Assembly (NCBI RefSeq): GCF_017811155.1
Contig: NZ_JACVCV010000005.1
Span: forward strand, 268,454-332,453
Length of the DNA stretch: 64,000 nt
Direction of reading: 5' to 3'
From: Lunatimonas salinarum
Lineage (GTDB): Bacteria; Bacteroidota; Bacteroidia; Cytophagales; Cyclobacteriaceae
Part shown: piece after piece, positions 9,864-18,756 of the stretch
Layout: every line of letters starts with the position of its first letter
Numbering within the stretch: position 1 is the first letter of the stretch
Made by a program: the position numbers and the translations under genes
The notes under the pieces: generated by a model
What the model saw: only the letters and a program-made list of their open reading frames with translations
Database searches by the model: none
What the model was told of the DNA's origin: nothing

Positions 9864-11066
9864 TTACTTATCGTCAAAATCCGGGATGGCCAAGCGCTCA
9901 CCATTCCTCAGGGCGGACTGATGGGCTATGATTCCGGGAACGGTATACGCCAGCGCTTCGTAGACGTTGACCTCCGGCATCCGATCCTCTACGATGGCTT
10001 GTATAAACTCGTGAGTAATAAAGGTGTGGGACCCTTCGTGCCCACTGTTGTGCCGGAGCGCCTCCGGAAGCATGTCTGTCAGCCACCACTGGGTGGGCGA
10101 GTAGTCCTCCACCCTATTGGCAGTATGTTCAAAACCCGCGTCGTCCTTCCCCAGTTCACCGGCTACCTGCACCTTCACATGCCGGTCACCATGCCCCATC
10201 GGCAGGTACAGGCTCATGCGGCTTCCCCTCCATTCGGCCCTCTCGGCACTTCGCAGCGCACCCTTCCAGTTAACTTCCACGCGGAAAGGATGCCCCAGGT
10301 TGGTCTGAAAGAACGCGGTTTCGTTCCAAAAGGGATTATTATAGGGATTGCCCTTGAGCAGCGGACTATCATCGCCCCAGCCCAGGCAACTCACGTGCGT
10401 TAGTCGCTCGCCCGTGACGGCGATCAAAAAGGCCGTACAATGGGTTGGATAATGCATAGGCGCCAGTCCATGGCGCCACGTCGGCTTTCCTCCTTCAAAC
10501 CATAAGACTTCCAGCCCGGGATGATTATACTCTGCAGCGGCGCTGAACAGATGCCCGAATTTACCTTCCTTGAAGTAGCGCTTTGCCGTGATGGTGCTTT
10601 GCATATAGGTACTGGTCTCTGCCATCATATAGGTAAGACCAGTTTTAAGTACCTCTTCTTTCACCATCGCGCACTCTTCCACCGTCATGGCCATAGGTAC
10701 CGCACATAATACATGCTTACCTGCCCGCAGCGCTGCCAAGCTGTGTGCGGCATGATCCGGTGCAGGTGTTGCCAAAAACACCGCTTCAACTTTTGGATCC
10801 TTCAACAGCTCGGCCAAAGAACTGTAGCTTTTAGAGCAACCATATACCTGCATGAGACGCTCCCTCCTATCCTGTCTCAAATCACTTACCGCCTCTACTA
10901 TGCAATTGGGATGCTCGTGAAAACTAAAGGAAGTACCAAATCTGCCCCCCACTATACCTACCCTCACTTTTCGATCGGTGGGGGTTGCGAATGTCAAATT
11001 GGGAGTTAAGGAAAGGCCCGCCGTGGCCAAACCCATGGCTTTTAGAAAAGTACGTTTCTTCATCAT
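9864..11066 (-). CDS. Gfo/Idh/MocA-family oxidoreductase, exported
   Basis: A 400-residue NAD(P)-dependent sugar or polyol dehydrogenase of the Gfo/Idh/MocA family. A Tat-like export signal opens it (KKRTFLKAMGLATAG, then hydrophobic to TFA). The Rossmann fold follows (VRVGIVGGRFGTSFSF), with the family motif AGKHVLCAVPMAMTVEE near residues 110-130. Such Tat-exported members are plentiful in Bacteroidota and Planctomycetota, often near PVC-type dehydrogenases and sugar isomerases, as here. Two adjacent ATG codons (11064 and 11061) are possible starts. The gene is convergent with the propeller gene (4 bp apart) and divergent from the PVC-type dehydrogenase. Confidence 0.87.
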   Translation of the reverse strand: MMKKRTFLKAMGLATAGLSLTPNLTFATPTDRKVRVGIVGGRFGTSFSFHEHPNCIVEAVSDLRQDRRERLMQVYGCSKSYSSLAELLKDPKVEAVFLATPAPDHAAHSLAALRAGKHVLCAVPMAMTVEECAMVKEEVLKTGLTYMMAETSTYMQSTITAKRYFKEGKFGHLFSAAAEYNHPGLEVLWFEGGKPTWRHGLAPMHYPTHCTAFLIAVTGERLTHVSCLGWGDDSPLLKGNPYNNPFWNETAFFQTNLGHPFRVEVNWKGALRSAERAEWRGSRMSLYLPMGHGDRHVKVQVAGELGKDDAGFEHTANRVEDYSPTQWWLTDMLPEALRHNSGHEGSHTFITHEFIQAIVEDRMPEVNVYEALAYTVPGIIAHQSALRNGERLAIPDFDDK

Positions 11067-11390
11067 TCTTCTTCAAGGATTATTGCAGGTCAAAATTAAT
11101 GAAAAAGGAATCGTAAGTACCGTATGATTCACCATTCTTTCTTGGATACACCGCACGTTATCTACCTAAATTGGATCGGCATTACTATTCCCTATGAAGG
11201 TACCCCTATTTGGCTAAAAAGACTAACGTCGCCCGCTAAAAAACAACTGGAGCCCACCCAAGACCCCATAGGTAGGGAAAAAAGAAAACTACTGACTGTC
11301 TGGTAAATTAATCAAAAAGCATTGGTATTATAGGTTAATTTTACCTTTATTAGGAGGTTAAATAACCCCAAATACAATAACGTACATACC
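11067..11390. other. Divergent intergenic region between two sugar-oxidation genes
   Basis: About 320 bp between the start of the oxidoreductase (minus) and the start of the PVC-type dehydrogenase (plus). A 60-codon frame inside (11124-11306) shows no family features and looks like chance. The right end carries a promoter-like sequence at 11322-11349. Nothing else was recognised. Confidence 0.5.
11322..11349 (+). promoter_or_regulatory. Promoter-like sequence for the PVC-type dehydrogenase
   Basis: TTG at 11322-11324 is followed after 17 bases by TACCTTTA at 11342-11349, one base off TAnnTTTG. The start codon is at 11391. Confidence 0.35.
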
Positions 11391-14300
11391 ATGAATACGA
11401 GCGGCTCGACACTCTTCCTCGCCATGCTACTGGCTGGCACCGTTCTTTTTTCCTGTAATTCCCATTCAGCTAATCACGATGAAATCCCTTTTGATTCCCT
11501 ATCTGCGGAAGAAAAGCGCCTTCCTGAAAACGCCTTGAGAGGGATTACGGTGCATGAAGACCTAGTAGCAACGCTGTTCGCCTCTGAACCGATGGTTACT
11601 AACCCGACCAATATAGACATAGACCAACGTGGGCGCGTGTGGGTTTGCGAGGCCTACAATTATCGCCCGGCCATCACAGGAAACGACGTGAAATCTGAGG
11701 GGGACCGAATTGTCATTTTGGAGGATACCAACGGCGATGGCAAGGCAGACAAAAGCACGGTTTTTTACCAAGATCCAGCATTGAATGCTCCTTTGGGCAT
11801 TTGGGTGATGGGCAATCAGGTCATCGTCTCCCAGAGTCCTTACGTATGGCTACTAACCGACTCTGATGGAGACGATATGGCTGACAAAAAGGAAATTCTA
11901 TTTCAGGGTGTCGACGGGGAGCAACATGACCATGGTATGCATGCCTTTGTTTTTGGGCCTGATGGCAAATTTTATTTTAATTTCGGTAATTCCGGAGGAC
12001 AGATCAAAGATCGAAACGGACAGATTATTAAAGACCAGAACGGCAACCCCATCACCAAGGAACATTATAAAGAAGGACTGGTCTTTAGGTGCAATCCGGA
12101 CTTCTCAGAGGTTGAGGTTTTAGGTCAAAATTTCCGAAACAACTACGAAGTTGCTGTCGATTCCTACGGTACCATGTGGCAATCTGATAACGATGACGAT
12201 GGGAATCAAGGAGTACGTATCAACTTCGTCATGGAGTATGGCAACTACGGATATCGAGATGAAATGACCGGTGCTGGGTGGCGAGCTAACCGTACCAACA
12301 AAGAAAAGGAGATCCCCTTGCAGCACTGGCACCTGAATGATCCCGGGGTAGTTCCGAATCTTTTGCAAACCGGTGCAGGATCTCCTACCGGCATGACGGT
12401 TTACGAGGGTGACCTCCTGCCCGAGGTGTTTCATGGACAGATGATCCACACGGATGCGGGCCCCAATGTGGTGCGGGCCTATCCAGTCCAAAAAGACGGT
12501 GCGGGCTATAAAGCCGAAATCGTAAACCTCATGCATGGCGACCGGGATCAATGGTTTAGGCCATCCGATGTATGCGTAGCTCCCGATGGATCCCTAATGG
12601 TGGCAGACTGGTATGACCCTGGTGTGGGCGGTCACCAAGTAGGTGATCTAAACCGGGGACGAATATTTCGTCTTGCTCCCCCTGTGAGTCCCTATAAGGC
12701 ACCACCGTTTGACTTCAGTTCCGTTGAGGGTGCAGCAAAGGCATTGGAAAACCCCAATCTTTCCGTTCGATACCTTGCCTGGAAAAAATTACAGGCGGAG
12801 GGAACGGCGGCAGAAGGTGTGCTAGCAAAAATCTATGCGAATCATGAAAACCCACGGGTAAAAGCGCGGGCGTTATGGATTCTGGCAAAGGTACCGGGTA
12901 TTGGTCCAAAATACGTTGATCAAGCTCTAAAGCATGAAAATCCGGAAATCCGCATTGTGGGGCTTCGGGCAGCCCGACAAACCAAACTAGACTTAATACC
13001 GATTCTTTCCAAAGTTGTTGAGGACACGGATCCGCATGTTCGCCGGGAAGCAGCCATTGCCTTACGGAACACGACCGATCTATCTGCTCCTGAACTTTGG
13101 GCAAAACTTGCTTCCCAGCACGACGGAAAAGATCGTTGGTACCTGGAAGCACTGGGAATCGGTGCTGAGGGGCAGTGGGATCGCTTTTATTCGTCATGGC
13201 TCAAATTGGCTAAGGATCCCATGAACAGCCCATCCGGCCGGGATATTGTTTGGCGTTCCCGAACAGCTCAGGCAATCCCGCACCTAGCCTCCTTGGCCTC
13301 CGATGAATCGGTTCCCCTAGAAAATAGACTGCGCTATTTTAGAGCATTTGATTTTAATCCTGCCAAAGCCGAAAAATCCCGTGCTTTAATAGAAATGCTG
13401 GAAAACCCAAAGGTGCAACAAGAGACACCGGAAAATCAAAGTCAGGTGAAAAAATTGGTACTAACGCACATGGACCCCACGTATTTACCGTCTTCGCCCA
13501 GTGCACAGGCCGCCCTAAAGTCCATACTGGATGAAACCTACGGTACAGAGGCCTATTTGGAAATGGTTCAACGCTTCAAACGATCCGATGAAAACCCCCG
13601 ATTATTAGCTATGGCCTTGGAGCAGTTTGACAATAACCTGGGAAGGACCTCGGCATCAACCTTATTGGAACAAAACGGTAATGAGTTGGTAAGGCAGGTG
13701 CTTCGCGGTTCAGACGAAAAGAAGAAAGTGAACATGCTATTGGCCCTACGGCAGATCGGATCCAGCGAATCTATCGGATTAATAGAGGCTGTTGCCTTTG
13801 ATCAGTCTATGCCGCTTGCGATCAGACGTGAGGCAGCGTCGGCAATTGGAGGGAGCTACAGTGGCGAAGACCGGGTATTGGAATTGTTGAAACAGGGCAA
13901 GTTTCCGGAAAACCTAAAAGCCTCTGCAGTCACAGGGGTAAGTAGGGCTTGGCGAAAGAGTGTCCGCGCAGAGGCAAATACCTACTTGGTGTCGGATAGT
14001 GAATCAGATAATCCTCTTCCTCCACTAAACGAGCTATTGGCAAAATCAGGTGACATAGAAAATGGCCAGCGTATTTTCCGAACCAACTGTGCCGTCTGTC
14101 ACCAGGTGGGCGATATGGGTATGGATTTTGGTCCCAAATTGACTGAAATTGGCAGCAAGCTCTCCAAAGAAGCTCAGTACTTATCCATCCTTCATCCAGA
14201 CGCTGGTATAAGCTTTGGTTACGAAGGGTACGTGATAGAGATGAAAGACGGAAGCACGCTCGGCGGCATCATTGCGAGTCAAACAGAGACGGACATTGAT

Positions 14301-14465
14301 CTGAAAATGCCGGGAGGTATCAGTAGAGCATTAAAAACCAGTGATATCCTCAAGATGACACAGATGGAGTCTTCCATGATGCCTTCTGGATTGGAAAAAG
14401 CGATGAGCACCGACGAATTAATAGATCTCGTAGAGTACTTGATGAGTTTAAAAAGAAATTCTTAA
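11391..14465 (+). CDS. PVC-type membrane-bound dehydrogenase with HEAT repeats and cytochrome c domain
   Basis: A 1024-residue periplasmic lipoprotein (signal ending LLAGTVLFSC, lipid Cys22). It has three parts: a six-bladed NHL/SGNH-type propeller dehydrogenase (about 55-440; VWVCEAYNYRP, DGSLMVADWYDPGVGGH), a HEAT-repeat region (about 445-850; VKARALWILAKVPG, VRREAAIALRN), and a C-terminal haem domain with Cys900-x-x-Cys903-His904 (NCAVCHQ) and probable distal Met residues. The family was first defined in Planctomycetes-Verrucomicrobia-Chlamydiae and is thought to oxidise sugars or alcohols and pass electrons to cytochromes. The sugar isomerase follows 14 bp after it, so the two are likely cotranscribed. 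Confidence 0.87.
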   Translation: MNTSGSTLFLAMLLAGTVLFSCNSHSANHDEIPFDSLSAEEKRLPENALRGITVHEDLVATLFASEPMVTNPTNIDIDQRGRVWVCEAYNYRPAITGNDVKSEGDRIVILEDTNGDGKADKSTVFYQDPALNAPLGIWVMGNQVIVSQSPYVWLLTDSDGDDMADKKEILFQGVDGEQHDHGMHAFVFGPDGKFYFNFGNSGGQIKDRNGQIIKDQNGNPITKEHYKEGLVFRCNPDFSEVEVLGQNFRNNYEVAVDSYGTMWQSDNDDDGNQGVRINFVMEYGNYGYRDEMTGAGWRANRTNKEKEIPLQHWHLNDPGVVPNLLQTGAGSPTGMTVYEGDLLPEVFHGQMIHTDAGPNVVRAYPVQKDGAGYKAEIVNLMHGDRDQWFRPSDVCVAPDGSLMVADWYDPGVGGHQVGDLNRGRIFRLAPPVSPYKAPPFDFSSVEGAAKALENPNLSVRYLAWKKLQAEGTAAEGVLAKIYANHENPRVKARALWILAKVPGIGPKYVDQALKHENPEIRIVGLRAARQTKLDLIPILSKVVEDTDPHVRREAAIALRNTTDLSAPELWAKLASQHDGKDRWYLEALGIGAEGQWDRFYSSWLKLAKDPMNSPSGRDIVWRSRTAQAIPHLASLASDESVPLENRLRYFRAFDFNPAKAEKSRALIEMLENPKVQQETPENQSQVKKLVLTHMDPTYLPSSPSAQAALKSILDETYGTEAYLEMVQRFKRSDENPRLLAMALEQFDNNLGRTSASTLLEQNGNELVRQVLRGSDEKKKVNMLLALRQIGSSESIGLIEAVAFDQSMPLAIRREAASAIGGSYSGEDRVLELLKQGKFPENLKASAVTGVSRAWRKSVRAEANTYLVSDSESDNPLPPLNELLAKSGDIENGQRIFRTNCAVCHQVGDMGMDFGPKLTEIGSKLSKEAQYLSILHPDAGISFGYEGYVIEMKDGSTLGGIIASQTETDIDLKMPGGISRALKTSDILKMTQMESSMMPSGLEKAMSTDELIDLVEYLMSLKRNS

Positions 14466-14479
14466 TCCATAACAACGAT

Positions 14480-15373
14480 ATGAAGCAAACCTCAAAAAAC
14501 AAACGGAGAAAAGCCCTTAAAACGCTGGCGGGTACAGCTACTCTTGGATTAATTGCCCCCGGCTTAACCCAGCGGTTGATGGCCGCAGAAAACAGCCTAC
14601 CTATGCCCTTAAAAGGAAACATAAACCACTCAGTTTGTCGCTGGTGCTATAATAACATCGAACTGGAGGATCTTTGTGTGGCTGCGAAGGAAATCGGATT
14701 AAAGTCAATAGAGCTTGTGAGCCCCAATGAATGGCCAATTCTGAAAAAACATGGCCTGGATTGTGCCATGCCCCAAGGCGCTGGTATGGGCATTGAGCGA
14801 GGCTTCAACGATCCGAACAACCACGATGCATTGGTAAAAAGCTACGAAGAAGTAATTCCCCAAGTCGCCGCTGCTGGATTTAAACAAATTATTTGCTTCT
14901 CTGGCAATCGACGCGGCATGGACGACGAGACCGGAATAGAAAACTGCGTAAAAGGACTTAAGCGGTTGATGCCAATCGCCGAAAAACACAACGTTATCAT
15001 GTGTATGGAGTTGCTGAATAGCAAAGTGAACCACAAGGATTACCACGCTGACCATACAGCTTGGGGAGCTGAAGTCTGTAAGCGGGTAGCATCCGAAAAC
15101 ATCAAACTGCTTTACGACATTTACCACATGCAGATCATGGAAGGCGATGTGATAGCTACTATCCGAGAATTCCATCCATACATATCCCATTATCATACCG
15201 GTGGTGTGCCGGGTAGAAACGAAATCGATGAAAGCCAGGAATTGTATTATCCTGCCATCATGCAAGCCATTTTGGAAACAGGATATAAGGGCTATGTTGG
15301 CCAGGAATTTATTCCAAAAAGGCCGGATAAAATCGCATCTCTCAAACAAGGAGTGGAAATCTGTGATATATAG
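14480..15373 (+). CDS. Exported sugar isomerase/epimerase, hydroxypyruvate isomerase-like
   Basis: A 297-residue TIM-barrel protein of the xylose isomerase-like superfamily. The N-terminus (KNKRRKALKTLAGTATLG) is a Tat-type signal variant. Metal-ligand segments of the hydroxypyruvate isomerase group are present: IMCMELLNSKVNH with its Glu, LLYDIYHMQIMEG with Asp and His, and GYVGQEFIP with its Glu. It probably interconverts small 2-keto sugars or acids in the periplasm. It follows the PVC-type dehydrogenase by 14 bp and is closed by a strong terminator, which implies that oxidation and isomerisation belong to one pathway. Confidence 0.82.
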   Translation: MKQTSKNKRRKALKTLAGTATLGLIAPGLTQRLMAAENSLPMPLKGNINHSVCRWCYNNIELEDLCVAAKEIGLKSIELVSPNEWPILKKHGLDCAMPQGAGMGIERGFNDPNNHDALVKSYEEVIPQVAAAGFKQIICFSGNRRGMDDETGIENCVKGLKRLMPIAEKHNVIMCMELLNSKVNHKDYHADHTAWGAEVCKRVASENIKLLYDIYHMQIMEGDVIATIREFHPYISHYHTGGVPGRNEIDESQELYYPAIMQAILETGYKGYVGQEFIPKRPDKIASLKQGVEICDI

Positions 15374-15385
15374 AGGGGATGCTAG

Positions 15386-15431
15386 AAAAAAAAAGGCGGA
15401 CCATCTAACAAAGATGGTCCGCCTTTTTTTT
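15386..15431. terminator. Bidirectional rho-independent terminator
   Basis: A stem of at least 15 bp (15392-15406 with 15412-15426, loop AACAA) is flanked by an A-run on the left and a T-run on the right. It separates the plus-strand isomerase from the minus-strand end of the polysaccharide locus. Confidence 0.85.
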
Positions 15432-15445
15432 CCTATCGGATGAAA

Positions 15446-16606
15446 TCAATTCATATTGATTTCATCCTTTCTCAGGATATCATCTGCAATCTGAAATTTC
15501 CTTTTTGATTTCATCCGATCCTCCTGCACCTTTTCCAAAACCGGCGGTGCAGCAAGCGTGAGTACTTTCACCCGCTTTAAAGTCTTAGAATCCATCCAAA
15601 CACCCAACAGCGCAATCGAAACGACCATTAAAGGGAGTAACACATGGTCATCTAACCCAGCTAACACAAACGAAGTTAGAATAAAAACCGTCTTGACCCC
15701 CCCTAAAATAAGGGCTACCTTGTCATGCCCCAGCCCCATCCGGATCAAAAAATGATGTACATGACTCTTATCCGGCTTAAGTGGTGATTTCCCTTTGGAA
15801 ATACGTTTTATAAAAATCCGAACGGTATCATAAACAGGTACTATCAGCAAAGCCAATCCCGCCGCAATCGGTGCCTCCAACTTATATCCTTCCCAAGAGG
15901 CCATGGTCCCATTCTTATCCACAAACAAGATAACCAAAGCGGTCAAAGCAAAACCGAGACTAAGCGAACCCGTATCCCCCATAAAGATTTTGGCCGGATG
16001 CCAGTTGAAAAACAAAAAGGAAAGAATTCCCCCGACTAGGGTAAAACTAATCAGGCTATAGGCCTCCATTCCGATATGGTGAAACCAAAAACCCAAGACA
16101 GAAAAAGAAATAAAACTCAAGGTCCCCGCCAATCCATCCGCCCCATCTATTAAGTTAAAGGAATTGGTCAGTACAATCAGCAGAAAAAACGTAAGCGACA
16201 CACTCAGGAGATAAGGCAACTCGTACACCCCCAAAAAACCATAAAACCCCGATATGCGAATATCGGCCATGACAATAACAAAAAACGCTGGAATACATTG
16301 ACCCAGTAGCTTTTGGAATGCAGATAACTCAATCAGGTCATCCCTAAGACCCACTGAAAACATGATGGCGAAAGCCACCAGAAAATACCGGGTTTGGTTA
16401 ATCTGCTCAAACTCCATCCAGGCAAAAATGCCGAAAAAAGCAGCCAATACAATCGCCACACCTCCCATCGAAGGTATTTTACCTGTATGGATCCTCCTAC
16501 CTCCGGGGATGTCGGTAAACTTCGCTCTTTTTAACGCGAGTATGATAACCGGCGTGATAAGAAACCCAATAAAAAAAGCGGTAGTAAGGGAGAGAAAAAT
16601 ATTCAT
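15446..16606 (-). CDS. WecA/MraY-family undecaprenyl-phosphate sugar-1-phosphate transferase
   Basis: A 386-residue integral membrane protein with about ten hydrophobic segments. It has the hallmark motifs of the polyprenyl-phosphate HexNAc-1-phosphate transferases: NSFNLIDGADGLAG (Mg-binding Asp residues), MGDTGSLSLGFAL, and a His-rich loop KSHVHHFLIRMGLGHDK. WecA-type enzymes load the first sugar phosphate on undecaprenyl phosphate and so start the repeat unit of a glycan. It is the last gene of the minus-strand polysaccharide locus and the only initiating transferase seen there (no WbaP/WcaJ type), so it may be the initiator. It could instead serve a different cell-wall glycan. Confidence 0.88.
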   Translation of the reverse strand: MNIFLSLTTAFFIGFLITPVIILALKRAKFTDIPGGRRIHTGKIPSMGGVAIVLAAFFGIFAWMEFEQINQTRYFLVAFAIMFSVGLRDDLIELSAFQKLLGQCIPAFFVIVMADIRISGFYGFLGVYELPYLLSVSLTFFLLIVLTNSFNLIDGADGLAGTLSFISFSVLGFWFHHIGMEAYSLISFTLVGGILSFLFFNWHPAKIFMGDTGSLSLGFALTALVILFVDKNGTMASWEGYKLEAPIAAGLALLIVPVYDTVRIFIKRISKGKSPLKPDKSHVHHFLIRMGLGHDKVALILGGVKTVFILTSFVLAGLDDHVLLPLMVVSIALLGVWMDSKTLKRVKVLTLAAPPVLEKVQEDRMKSKRKFQIADDILRKDEINMN

Positions 16607-16702
16607 GCGTTTTTAATTTCTACAAATATAGACACAATTCAATGGTAATTGGAAAAAAACCGTCGAATTTATGCAAATGTTCTACTACATACCGTCAACG
16701 TA

Positions 16703-17752
16703 TCAACCATAATACGAATTATACCAATTTATAAATTTTGAAACCCCTAGCTTAATGGAGGTATTAGGTTTATAGCCAAGCTCCCTTTCCAACGCTTCCG
16801 TGTCTGCGTAGGTTGAAGGCACATCACCGGGCTGAATCGGTAACAACTCCTTTTTTGCTTCTATTCCCAAGGAGTCCTCTATTGCCTTCACGAAATCCAT
16901 GAGTTTAACGGGCTTGGAGTTACCTATATTGTACACTCTATACGGTGCTTTTGCTTTGCTCGGGTCTGAGTTGTCTGATTCTAGGTTTGGATCTGCTTGG
17001 GGTGGATTGTCTACTACCCGCACCACTCCTTCGACGATATCATCTATGTAGGTGAAATCCCGCTGCATCTCCCCGTAATTATACACTTGAATAGGGTTGC
17101 CTTCCTTCATAGCCTTGGTAAACAAAAACAAAGCCATGTCCGGTCTCCCCCAAGGGCCATATACGGTAAAAAACCGCAGACCCGTTGTCGGAATGCCAAA
17201 AAGATGACTGTAGGTATGAGCCATTAATTCATTGGCCTTTTTAGAGGCTGCATACAAAGATACCGGTTGATCTACATTGTGGCTAGTAGAAAAGGGCATT
17301 TGGGTATTTGAACCGTATACAGAGCTAGAAGAGGCATACACCAAATGCTTAACCATATAATGCCTACAGGCTTCCAAAACATTCAAAAATCCGATGATAT
17401 TAGCTTCAATGTAAGCATCTGGATTGATCAGAGAGTACCGGACACCAGCCTGGGCTGCTAAGTTTACTACCTTTTCGATACCTTCCTTGGCAAACAATTC
17501 AAACAAGCCATCTTTATCCTCCAGTTTGAGTTGCACAAAACGATAACTAGGGTATTTGACACTCTGCGCCACTTTACCATAACTGACGGCTTCCCGAGCT
17601 ATTCCGGTTTCTTTTAGGCGACTGTACTTGAGGTCCACATCGTAATAATCATTGATACTATCCAATCCAACCACTTCATCGCCCCGTTCAAGCAAACGCT
17701 TGGCAAGGTGCATTCCGATAAATCCGGCAGTGCCGGTGATTAAAATTTTCAT
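16703..17752 (-). CDS. NAD-dependent epimerase, UDP-glucuronate 4-epimerase-like
   Basis: A 349-residue extended short-chain dehydrogenase. The start at ATG 17752 is preferred because the Rossmann motif follows at once (MKILITGTAGFIGMHLAKRL); the frame open to 17809 adds 19 unlikely residues. It has the catalytic Ser-Ser-Val-Tyr segment and YAASKKANE (Tyr-x3-Lys). The form DSINDYYDVDLKYSRL is typical of UDP-glucuronate 4-epimerases, which make UDP-galacturonate for capsule and exopolysaccharide. Within this locus it suggests a uronic acid in the repeat unit. Confidence 0.87.
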   Translation of the reverse strand: MKILITGTAGFIGMHLAKRLLERGDEVVGLDSINDYYDVDLKYSRLKETGIAREAVSYGKVAQSVKYPSYRFVQLKLEDKDGLFELFAKEGIEKVVNLAAQAGVRYSLINPDAYIEANIIGFLNVLEACRHYMVKHLVYASSSSVYGSNTQMPFSTSHNVDQPVSLYAASKKANELMAHTYSHLFGIPTTGLRFFTVYGPWGRPDMALFLFTKAMKEGNPIQVYNYGEMQRDFTYIDDIVEGVVRVVDNPPQADPNLESDNSDPSKAKAPYRVYNIGNSKPVKLMDFVKAIEDSLGIEAKKELLPIQPGDVPSTYADTEALERELGYKPNTSIKLGVSKFINWYNSYYG

Positions 17753-17929
17753 TTGTTTTGAGTTAGCTACAGGCAAACGATAGGCACAGCTAAGTGGCCT
17801 ATCGACCACAAATTAGGCACAAACCGAAACTAGTGTGACAAATTTGGATTCGCAAAAATCAATATAAAAAGCCAAGAATCTCTGCACTGGAGGACCAAGA
17901 CAGGTTTCATTTTTACGAAAAACCAAAGA

Positions 17930-18748
17930 CTACCTAAGGAATCCTTTGTAGAATAGTTTTCGAAATGAATTGGGCAAAAGCCTTACGAACATACGAAGGA
18001 TTACGTTTCTCACAAACTCTAAGCGATTAATAAAGCCAATTCGCATAAAGTCTCTTTGCACCGCAAATTCTATCTTTCCATATTTCAACCCACCCCTTCT
18101 TTTAAATAGGGCGGTACTTACCCGCATAAACAAAAGGCTTTCTTGAATATTTGCCAATTTGTAACCACTCATCAACAACCTTGCCCAAAGTTGATAATCT
18201 TGCTGATTTGCGTACGGATCATAATTGCCTACCGCTAACACAGCATCTTTACGAAACATTACCGTTGGATGATTTAAAGGACACCTTTTTTTGGCAAAAG
18301 GAAAGAGGTCTTCCGGATCTGCTGGTAATTTTCGATAGCTAACGATGTTTTCCGGACTATCCTGAAATTCAGCAATCCAAGACCCTACCACTGCAATTTC
18401 AGGATGGCTATCCAAAAAGGACACCTGTTTTTCAAATCGCTCGGGATGGCAAATATCGTCTGCATCCATCCTAGCTATTAACCCGTATTCACATAATTGT
18501 ACACCTAAATTAAGCGACTTTCCTAAACCAATATTTTTATCATTTTTGATCAAGCGCAACGGTAAAACTTCGCTCCACTTTTCAATAACCTCAGCCAAAG
18601 CAGCATTTATCGGGCCGTCTTGTATCAGTAGAATCTCAGCCGCTTTAAGTGTCTGATTGGAAAGACTTTCAAAGCATTCATTGAAATGATTCGGATCATC
18701 CTTATCGTAAACACATAGCAAACAGGAAAACTTAGTAGAATTATGCAT
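17930..18748 (-). CDS. Glycosyltransferase family 2
   Basis: A 272-residue GT-A-fold glycosyltransferase. Its nucleotide-sugar and metal-binding motif is MDADD (Asp95, Asp97, Asp98), preceded by IQDGP and followed by CPLNHPTVMFRKDAV, typical of capsular GT2 enzymes. It adds one sugar of the repeat unit on the cytoplasmic face. Donor and linkage cannot be told from sequence. It starts 8 bp after the end of the TupA-like gene. Confidence 0.9.
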   Translation of the reverse strand: MHNSTKFSCLLCVYDKDDPNHFNECFESLSNQTLKAAEILLIQDGPINAALAEVIEKWSEVLPLRLIKNDKNIGLGKSLNLGVQLCEYGLIARMDADDICHPERFEKQVSFLDSHPEIAVVGSWIAEFQDSPENIVSYRKLPADPEDLFPFAKKRCPLNHPTVMFRKDAVLAVGNYDPYANQQDYQLWARLLMSGYKLANIQESLLFMRVSTALFKRRGGLKYGKIEFAVQRDFMRIGFINRLEFVRNVILRMFVRLLPNSFRKLFYKGFLR

Positions 18749-18756
18749 AAAAATTG

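Noticed and set aside
11124..11306. A 60-codon frame between the oxidoreductase and the PVC-type dehydrogenase
   Set aside because: No ribosome-binding site and no family features; it lies within a promoter-bearing spacer.
14705..15349. A 214-codon minus-strand frame
   Set aside because: It is antisense to the sugar isomerase, whose active-site motifs are intact; the antisense product shows no family features.
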